64,000 nucleotides of DNA from contig CAJQUN010000021.1 in the NCBI GenBank assembly GCA_907163345.1, positions 5,704,001-5,768,000 on the forward strand. The letters are read 5' to 3'. The notes beneath the pieces were generated by a model that saw nothing but the letters and a program-made list of their open reading frames with translations, was not told the origin of the DNA and searched no databases. A program made the position numbers and the translations under genes. Shown here one piece after another: positions 55,417-64,000 of the stretch. Source of the stretch: Haberlea rhodopensis. Lineage: Eukaryota; Streptophyta; Magnoliopsida; Lamiales; Gesneriaceae. Within the stretch, counting starts at the first letter, position 1. Each line of letters starts with the position of its first letter.

Positions 55417-56537
55417 TGTTAGTTCCGAACCTTATCGATGAGATTTTAAAGATGACAAAAGATATCAGACCGGATCGAGAGAAATCAGACTGACCAGATC
55501 GATCGCTCAAAACAGATCAAGCTGATGAGGCATATCGCATATCAGACCGGATCGATAGAAAACAGACTGACTAGATCGAAGCTTCAAATCGATCTCAACC
55601 TATATCAGATCAGAGCAGTCAAGGATGTATAAAGATTGGTTCTTCAGTCCGAATCATTAACGGCTATTTATTGAAGCATTTAATGTCGCAATTAATGCTG
55701 AAAAAGACCTTAGACTGAAGATTACCATAAAAGGTAAGAAGACAAAGAAGAGCTTACCTGACAGTCGCCGAAAGCATGAACCAGAATGGCAAGTACCTTA
55801 AAGAAGAAGACTGTAGCTTACTCAGAGTATAAGCAGAGTCAAAAGTTGCACATTAAGGGAATAATATCGTTGGTACATGCAACTATATAAGGATGCATCA
55901 GAAGATCTCAAGTAGACTCTCGCTGATCAATCGAAAAACGCACAAGAAAGCAAAACAGCACAAGCTTACAGGCTCAGAAGCTCTCGAGCTGAAATTCTTC
56001 TTAAGCACGAATACATTGTAATATTTGATCATCTTAGGATCACTGTGTGCATAGACAGAAGTCTATCTTGTGTATTCTGTATTGAAATATAGAAGTGAGA
56101 AATTATTGTAACTGTCAGACAGAGTGTGTCTGAACAGATCGAGTGACTAGGACTTTCAGTCTGGTAGTGAGGTAAATCCAGCTGAATCGGGTTTGTACAA
56201 CATGATTGTATAAATCAAAGTCTTCTAGTGGAAACCTTCCTTAATTGGAAGAAGGGGAGACGTAGAAGGATTACACCACCTTCGAACTTCTAGAAACATA
56301 TTCTGTGTCTTATCATTCTGTACTCGTTCTGTTATTCAAAGTCATCGAGCCGTTCTTACTAATTTGAGAACAGACCGTTCCGCACTAAAACATTCAGTGG
56401 TCTGTTCTGCAAAAGAGTTGATTAAGAAACAGATTTCGTCTCACTAATCCGAACGAAATCACAAGGGATTAATTTTTAATAGGAGTGTTCATTCACCCCC
56501 CCCCCCCCCCTCTAAACACTCCGGACCGATCCTAACA
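55417..56537 (+). repeat. 5' LTR of SIRE-B
   Basis: TGTTAGTTCC to CCTAACA, with only two U3 subrepeats and TATATAAGG as the likely TATA box. It has an expanded C run (about 16 C) at 56497-56511, where SIRE-A has 7. The primer site AGTGGTATCAGAGC follows at 56538. Confidence 0.93.
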
Positions 56538-56586
56538 AGTGGTATCAGAGCAGGTCGTCTTAATCAGCACAAAGACACTCGAGCTG

Positions 56587-58537
56587 ATGGCATCATTCAA
56601 CAAAATTCCTATGTTCTCAAAAGAAGACTATGATGATTGGAGAATCAGAATGCAAGCTCATCTGGCAACACAGGATGACGATATGTGGTTCGTCATCACT
56701 GATGGACCAATGAAGATTCTGAAATTCAATACAGCAGCCTCCATTACTAGTGGTGAACCTCAAATGGTCGAGAAGGATAGATCCCTCTGGACGAATGAAG
56801 AAAGAAAGAAAGCAAATCTCGACAACGTTGCCAAAGACATATTGTTCAAGACATTGGACAAGAACATGTCAGTAAAATCAAAATGTGCTCAACTGCCAAA
56901 GAAATTTGGGAGAAGATAGCACAGCTCTGTGAAGGGAACGACCAGACCAAAGAAAACAAGCTGACTGTTGCTCTTCAAAGATTTGAGAGCATAAAAATGA
57001 AGATTGGAGAAACTCTAAATGAGTTTGATGAAAGAGTCACTGGTATCATCAATGAGCTAAATGGTCTGGGCAAGGAATACTCAAACAGAGAGATCGCTCT
57101 GAAAGTTATGAGAGCCCTGCCAAAAGAATGAGATGTTAAGACCATTGCAATGAGGGAGTCCAAAGATCTGAACAAGGTTGAACTTCATGATCTGTTTGCA
57201 GATCTTAAAGCATATGAGTTCGAACTGATCAGCAGAGGTGAAGCAGAGCCATTCATCTCTCAACCAAACAAAGCACTGGCAGCCATTCCAGATCAGACCG
57301 CCCCCACAACAGATCGATCTATCGAACAGATAAGTAATGATGCTATGTCATTATTTATCAAGAAATTTGGTAAATTCATGTCTAAAAATAAGAGGAACTT
57401 TAAACCCTCTCATCATTATAAATCAAGAAAGGACGATGCTGTTAATGATCAGGCTTGCTACAATTGTGGTAAGACCGGACATTTATTGCAGATTGCACCA
57501 GACCGAAGAAAGAAGAACGTAAAGAGAAGCATCGTGATGACAGGAAAAAGAAGCACTACAAAGACCGCAAAAATCATGGAAAGTCCCAAAAGGTCCTAGC
57601 ACAAGAAGAAGGAAACAACAAATGGGCTCAGACTGATTCAGACTCAGAAAGCTCTGAATATTCTTCCAGCGAAAGCGAAGAAGATATTCAATGTCTAATG
57701 GCAGACGAAGAGATGAGTCAAACAGACGAGGTATTCGATCTTGACTCAAATGAATTTACACGAGAAGAGCTCATGTCCGCACTGCAAGACATGGCTAATG
57801 ATTATAGACTCTTAGCTGAATCATTTGAGAGAAGTAAAGCTAAAGCCAACGATCAAATGGATGAGCACATCAAACCAAGCCGCTCTGAGCTGGGTGAGTG
57901 CAACAATCTACAGATCGAGCTGAATAAGCTAAAAATCTCTTATGATCAACTCCATGAAGAAAATAAGAGAATTAGCACACAAAATGCTAAGCTTTCTCAT
58001 ATCTTCAAATCATGGACAAAATCCAAAACATCATTGGAAGAATTGCAAGAGGTACAAAGAAATGTTGGTGATATTACAGGCATAAGCTTTGATATCAAAG
58101 ACTGCACCAAAGATGAATCTGAATTGTTGCTGGTAAAGAACAAAATCAAACAAATGACATTTGTTAAATCCAGCACAATATATGAAAATGAAGCACCTAA
58201 AATTCAAACGGGAGTCTCCTACATGAATCAAGGTTTAAGAAAAAAGATTGGATATGTTAACCAAGCCAAAGAAAAGGCACCAGCAAGCTTTGCGTCTTTC
58301 AGACCAAATCCAAAGGTGCAAAATCTAAGGCAAGGGAGACCATCCAATTACTATAATTCAAAACCAGTTCAACGAAGATATAAACTACCCTATGAGAATC
58401 AAATGTTTCCATATCACACACATTATCACACACAACATCGAAACAGATCAGCTCACAGCACACCAGACACACACAAGCCATTAAAGCTGATACATGTGTG
58501 GGTTCCCAAAGGGCTAATCCGTTCTGGACCCAAGTAG
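56587..58537 (+). pseudogene. gag: SIRE-B gag, broken
   Basis: The same protein as SIRE-A gag, starting at ATG 56587, with these lesions: a 1-bp deletion near 56868 (ATGTTCAGC in SIRE-A, ATGTCAGT here); a TGG-to-TGA stop at 57129-57131; and a 1-bp deletion near 57481 inside the zinc knuckle (CYNCGKTGH then out of frame). The C-terminal frame 57698-58537 is intact and ends at the same GLIRSGPK stop as SIRE-A. Confidence 0.9.
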
Positions 58538-58569
58538 GATTGGGTACCAACAATAATCTTGTTTGATGA

Positions 58570-61428
58570 CAGGTACCAAAGAAACTTGCATCAGACTGGT
58601 ACTTGGACAGTGGGTGTTCTCGTCACATGACTGGAAACATCGAGCTGCTGTCTGAAGTCACAGAATGTACTGGACCCAAAATCATATTCGGGGATAACTC
58701 AAAGGGTAAGACCGTGGGCAAGGGTAAGATTGTCCATGGTAACATTATTATCAATGATGTGCTGTTAATTGAAAATCTTTGCTATAATCTGATTAGTATA
58801 AGTCAACTATGTGATAATGGTTATGCTGTAGAATTTCACAAACACACTTGCACTGTTAAATCGTCAGATGGTATGACCATGCTTGTAGGAATCAGAAATG
58901 GAAATACATATAAGATTAACTGGAGTCATGCTCAACCTGATAATCCTACTTGCTTCATCGCAAATAATGATAATAAACACTGGCTATGGCATAAACGCTT
59001 GAATCATATCAATTTTAAGACTATTTCTAGCCTGTGTAAACATGATTTAGTTGTCGGTCTGCCCAAGATCGACTTTGCTAAGGATAAGATCTGCGAAGGG
59101 CAAACAGATCAGATCATCCTTCAAAAACAAGAATGCCAAATCCTCCTCCCGTTGTTTAGAACTACTGCATATGGACTTGTTTGGTCCTATACCAATAACA
59201 AGGTTAGGGGGAATGCGGTATACTCTTGTTGTTATTGATGATTACTCACGTTTTACTTGGACAATATTTTTGAGCAGTAAAGATCAGACCGGTCCGAAAT
59301 TGATCAAGCTGTTGAAACGCACTCAGAATGAGAAATCATCCAGCATAGACAGGATTCGAAGTGACAAAGGCACTGAGTTTTCAAATCAGAATCTTGAATC
59401 CTTTCTAGAAGATCATGGAATTAAGCATGAATTTTCAGCGGCCCGAACTCCCCAACAAAATGGAGTTGCAGAACGAAGAAACAGAACGCTTAAAGAGGCA
59501 GCAAGGACAACACTTGCTGATTCTGGAATTTCGCAAAAGTTCTGGGCAGAAGCTGTAAATACTGCATGCTACACTCAAAATCGGTCTATGATTAACAAGA
59601 AGTTGAATCTCACTCCATATGAGATATGGAGTGGTAACAGACCGTCTATCTCTCACCTTCATGTATTTGGCTGCAAATGCTTCGTTCATAACAATGGTAA
59701 GAATCATCTTACAACATTTGAAGCTAAATCAGATAATGTGATATTCTTAGGATATTCATCTAATAGCAAAGCTTTTAGAGTTTTCAATAATCGCACTTTA
59801 ACTGTAGAAGAATCTGTCCATGTAGTTTTTGATGAATCGTTATGTATTGAGGGTAACAAAGAATCAATTCAAAATCAGATGGAAAATATCCATCTCGAAG
59901 CTAACAGTGATGATGAGATTGTAGCTAACAGGTCAAGAGACAATCCACCAGAACCTGAAGTACCAGACAGACAGGATCAAGGCAATGAAGCTCCTTCAGA
60001 TCGAGCCGATCCGGATGATTCAAACTCTCATATCAAAGAAGATGCTGATCATGCCGCTACTACTCATCCGGCTGGAACAAACAATCCAGAGTCAAGCTAT
60101 CGATGGACTAAGAGGCATCCACCTAATCTAGTGATTGGAAGTCCCTCTGCACCGATTAGAACCAGAGGACAGATGATGGATGAATTCACTCATGCTGCCT
60201 TCATCTCAACTCTGGAACCTAAGAAGATCGATGAAGCTTTGACTGACTTCAACTGGATTAAGGCCATGCAAGAAGAACTTAATCAATTCGAACAAAATCA
60301 AGTTTGGAGTCTAACCCCCAGGCCAAGCGATCTGCCTGTTATTGGAACCAGATGGGTTTTCAGAAACAAGCTGGACGCAGATGGAACTGTGGTTAGAAAC
60401 AAGGCCAGACTGGTGGCACAAGGATTCCGACAAGAAGAAGGATTTGACTTCGATGAATCCTTTGCACCAGTCGCCAGACTTGAAGCCATCCGAATCTTTC
60501 TTGCTTATGCTGCCTTTAAAGACTTCAAGGTATATCAAATGGACGTCAAGAGTGCATTTCTTAATGGTAAGCTTCAGGAGGAAGTCTACATTGAGCAACC
60601 TCCTGGATTTCAGAACCACTCATTTCCTAATCATGTATATCTACTGAATAAAGCAGTATATGGTCTGAAACAAGCTCCAAGAGCCTGGTATGACACTCTA
60701 TCTCAATTTATGTTGAACCATGATTTTCAGATCGGCTCAGTAGATAAAACTCTCTTTAAATTTATTAAGGGGGAACATACCCTGTTAGTTCAGATTTATG
60801 TTGATGATATAATTTTTGGGTCAACTAACCCCAAATTATGCGAGAAATTCTCTAAGTTAATGCAGGGACAGTTTGAGATGAGCATGATGGGAGAACTTTC
60901 ATTCTTTTTGGGTCTTCAAGTCAAACAGCTCAGCAATGATATTTTCATCAATCAAACCAAGTATACCAAAGAGCTTCTTAAGAGATTCGGAATAGAAACA
61001 TGCTCAACTGCATCAACTCCAATGAGTCCTACAATCAAGTTAGACAAAGACGAATGGGGAACGGCAGTCGAAGTATCTATGTATCGCGGACTGATCGGAT
61101 CGCTCTTGTATCTTACAGCGAGCCGGCCTGATATTATGTTCTCAGTCTGTATGTGCGCCAGATTTCAGTCAGAACCAAAGCAATCACATTTTATTGCTGC
61201 TAAGCGTATTCTGAAATACTTAAAAGGATCTCAGAACGTTGGTCTTTGGTACTCCAAAGATTCAAACTTCAGCTTGATCGGATATTCGGACGCAGATTAC
61301 GCTGGCTGTAAGATTGATCGTAAAAGCACAGTGGAACATGTCAATTTCTAGGTGAAAGATTGATCTCTTGGTTCAGTAAGAAGCAAACATCTATTGCCAC
61401 ATCTACAGCTGAAGCAGAATATCTTGCC
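58570..61428 (+). pseudogene. pol: SIRE-B pol, frameshifted and truncated at the RNase H domain
   Basis: 58603-59238 carries the protease (DSGCSRHM) and pre-integrase region. An 11-bp deletion near 59098 removes the second zinc-binding pair (CEACQMGK of SIRE-A) and shifts the frame. 59051-61351 continues through integrase, RT (YVDDIIFGS) and most of RNase H. A 1-bp deletion near 61329 (AGCACCAGTGG in SIRE-A, AGCACAGTGG here) causes the next frame change. The sequence then stops matching pol at AEAEYLA (61428). As in SIRE-A, two TGA codons precede the pol frame, which is -1 to gag. Confidence 0.9.
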
Positions 61429-63192
61429 AAAGGGCTAGCACTACTGAAGTCCAAGAGTGCTCCACCCACTCCTACCGATCTGGTGGCCGTCAAGATTGAG
61501 AAGGGAGAAGAACAGGCTGTTGCTCGAAAACCTCGGGTCAAGCGCAAATTGACCATTCAGACTGACTCCTAGGAAACTCAGTCTGCTCCTACACCTCCAG
61601 CCAAGCCCCTTCCCAAAAAGCCAAGAACCCAGATTACCAAGCCAATCAAAACCTTACCTCTCAAAACCCTACCCATATTGCCTCCAACAAAAGCCACCCC
61701 TGCACCCCAACCTACAACCCAACTTTCCACCGCTTCAACCACTGCACCAAAAGTAACCATCCGAGTCCCCTCTGCCATCCCCGTGGTCAAAGGGATTGTT
61801 ATCACTGAGTTGGGAGACTATACCCAATCAGGGATCAAATCTCCATCTTCCACAGGCAAGGGCAAAGCCATTCTCACTGAACCCCTCTCTTCCAAACCCA
61901 AATCTGCAGCGCAAACAGCCATCAACATCGCTATGGAGGATGTTGATGAGAAGGTGAAGGCGCTTGTTGTAGTTTTTGATGAGTATGTCGAATACAGAAC
62001 AATCAACCACATTGGGATGTTCTTCGGCAAACTGAAACGCCTGCAGAAAATGGAAGAAGAAGTCCTCAAGGGAACAGAGACTGATGATGTTCGCATTGCT
62101 GTGCAGCGCAAAGATCTCTTTAAGGCAAATCAGAGATTCAGACTGGCGAATTTGATTTTGGATGCTAAGAAAGCAAACTTCGATCCGAATGCTCCAACGG
62201 CCAAAGATGATGGTGCTGTTATCGCTCAATTGGAAATGGATATCCATGCTCTTCACTTAGCTGTCCGATTTCAACGGCAGAAGCTCAGCATATCCACTCC
62301 AGTACCCAGCCCAGATCATCCATCTGCAAGCAAGAGTCTGACAGACCCTTTCATAGAGGTTGTTCCCTCTGGAGCAGCAGACCAGACAGCAGATCAGACA
62401 GCAGAACGCATAGCGGATCAGACAGCGGAGCAGCCAATGACTAATGCTCTGTCTGCTATAGAAGATGAACCCTTGAATGTTTTGTTGGACTCTCCAACAA
62501 AGTCTATTCCTCTGGGATCATCAGTCTCCCATGTTCAAATCAGTCCAACCGCAGCACTTACAACAGTTGGCGCACCAGAGTTCGTCGATCCGAATCTGGT
62601 GGTGTCCACCGTTATTGCAGTTCTCCAGATTGAGGAGCCTTCCAGACCCAGCACTCCTCCAGTTCAAACAGATGAAGATATAGCTTTCATAGAAGAATTC
62701 TCTTCGGATTTGGTCACCTTGATCCGGTCCGAAAGTTGCCAAGCTGCTATGTCTTCACTCATACCCATTGCTGCAGACGCTGATCAAGCCTTGTCGTCAT
62801 CAGATCACTCTCCAAGCCAACTATCTGATGCACCTCCATCCATGGCAAGGACCCTTCAGCACCTCTCCGACAACTGTCTGTCTCTCTCTCAGCGTGTTAT
62901 AGAGGTTCATCAAGGTCAGAGGGTTACATCCTTGGACTTTGATTCTTTTAAAGAGAAGATGACATCCAGTATCAGCAGCCTTCAGCGAGAAATGAATGAT
63001 CTGTTCTCTCAGCAAGCTACTTATAAGAACAGCCTGAGAAAATAGCAGATCGAGCTGGCCACTGAAGTCAGAGCATCCGTCGCCAACTCCCTTCACGCTC
63101 AAGACACTCGTCTTGACGCTATCAGCGCTCAGCTAGCACAAATTGTTGATTTTATCCAAGAGATAGCTGCTGACAAAAAGGGGGAAAAATAG
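61429..63192 (+). pseudogene. SIRE-B third ORF, lacking its N-terminal quarter
   Basis: Starts abruptly at KGLALLKSKS, corresponding to 27312 in SIRE-A, because of the pol-to-ORF deletion. A stop at 61570-61572 and another near 63043-63045 interrupt it. The frame otherwise runs to TAG at 63190-63192. The Pro-rich region, the charged helical segment and the C-terminal coiled coil (MNDLFSQQATYKNSLRK) are conserved. Relative to SIRE-A the protein has accumulated many substitutions and an insert in the acidic repeat (DQTADQTAERIADQ), but few frame disruptions. Confidence 0.85.
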
Positions 63193-63466
63193 AAAAGACT
63201 TCAAGCCGCATCCGTCTCAGTCTTCTAGAAAATAGAATTATCAGACTGTCTGTATATAGGATTTTTTGGTGATCAATAAAAAAATCCTTTTTCGTTAAGT
63301 CCTTGTTCATTTATTTTGAACTAAAATATATAAAAGGCTTAATCGATCCGAAATTCAACTTAATCATATTCATTTATTTTGAACAAGAAGAAGTAATCGA
63401 TCCGAAAGTATACGCTTCAGAGTTCTTAAAAGACTGGATAAAAAGATTTAGAAGCTAGGTTTTGTC

Positions 63467-63486
63467 ATCATCAAAAAGGGGGAATT
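63467..63486 (+). other. Polypurine tract of SIRE-B
   Basis: CATCATCAAAAAGGGGGAAT immediately precedes the 3' LTR at 63487, identical to SIRE-A. The region 63193-63466 is non-coding and carries the GTTCATTTATTTTGAAC repeats. Confidence 0.85.
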
Positions 63487-64000
63487 TGTTAGTTCCGGAC
63501 CTTATCGATGAGATTTTAAAGATGACAAAACATATCAGACCGGATCGAGAGAAATCAGACTGACCAGATCGATCACTCAAAACAGATCAAGCTGATGAGG
63601 CATATCGCATATCAGATCGGATCGATAGAAAACAGACTGACTAGATCGAAGCTTCAGATCGATCTCAACCTATATCAGATCAGAGCAGTCAAGGATGTAT
63701 AAAGATTGGTTCTTCAGTCCGAATCATTAACGGCTATTTATTGAAGCATTTAATGTCGCAATTAATGCTGAAAAAGACCTTAGACTGAAGATTACCATAA
63801 AAGGTAAGAAGACAAAGAAGAGCTTACCTGACAGTCGCCGAAAGCATGAACCAGAATGACAAGTACCTTAAAGAAGAAGACTGTAGCTTACTCAGAGTAT
63901 AAGCAGAGTCAAAAGTTGCACATTAAGGGAATATTGTCGTTGGTACATGCAACTATATAAGGATGCATCAGAAGATCTCAAGTAGACTCTCGCTGATCAA
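63487..64000 (+). repeat. 3' LTR of SIRE-B, partial
   Basis: The first 514 bp of the LTR, matching 55417-55930 with about 8-9 differences. The window ends inside it. Confidence 0.9.

Larger units (their letters stand above)
55417..64000 (+). mobile_element. SIRE-B: degenerate Sirevirus-type copia element, running past the window end
   Basis: 5' LTR 55417-56537 (1121 bp), primer site, gag, pol and third-ORF remnants, polypurine tract, and the first 514 bp of the 3' LTR (63487-64000). It is closely related to SIRE-A but has frameshifts, premature stops and a 1.38-kb deletion joining pol to the third ORF. The visible 3' LTR part differs from the 5' LTR at about 8-9 sites. The left flanking 5-mer is GAATC; its partner is outside the window. 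Confidence 0.93.

Overview
This is nuclear DNA of a flowering plant, most likely a eudicot. It has three intron-containing host genes with plant features (a chloroplast transit peptide, a GASA peptide, GT-AG introns). The rest is a retroelement-rich tract containing Ty1/copia elements, solo LTRs, a TRIM, a foldback DNA element and two decayed endogenous pararetroviruses (family Caulimoviridae).

Layout. Positions 1-2072 look like an LTR on the minus strand. Positions 2590-7505 hold a nine-exon gene for an RNase H1-type protein (hybrid-binding domain plus RNase H). Positions 8459-10812 hold a four-exon gene for a small chloroplast protein, with a complete 492-bp TRIM element in its second intron. 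Positions 12187-13023 hold a divergent GASA gene with a His/Pro-rich linker. Positions 13552-13709 look like a host exon remnant abutting pararetrovirus 1 (13710-19075, minus strand, coat protein before movement protein).

From 19859 on, nearly everything is transposon. SIRE-A (19859-30531) is a young Sirevirus-type copia element with LTRs differing at about three sites, a 5-bp target duplication, gag, pol and a large third ORF. Pararetrovirus 2 (about 31100-48055, minus strand, MP-CP-PR-RT-RH order) has been split by a second copia element (32010-41970, duplication ATTCC). The leader of that copia element itself contains a solo LTR (34036-35274, duplication GGAAC). Positions 48056-50545 are AT-rich and gene-poor. 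A 1.6-kb foldback element lies at 50546-52145, a second solo LTR of the same family at 52433-53931, a 3' fragment of another copia element at 54229-55416 (minus), and inside that fragment SIRE-B (55417 to beyond the window end), an older mutated relative of SIRE-A.

Relative order of events, inferred from nesting and LTR divergence: the pararetroviruses are oldest; then the copia element at 32010 (about 30-35 LTR differences in 1478 bp); then SIRE-B (about 8-9 differences in the 514 bp that can be compared); then SIRE-A (about 3 in 1164 bp). Differences were counted by eye. The most interesting unexplained items are the third ORF of the SIRE elements, the conserved non-overlapping gag/pol junction, the coat-before-movement order of pararetrovirus 1, and GATCGATC-rich arrays in unrelated LTR families.
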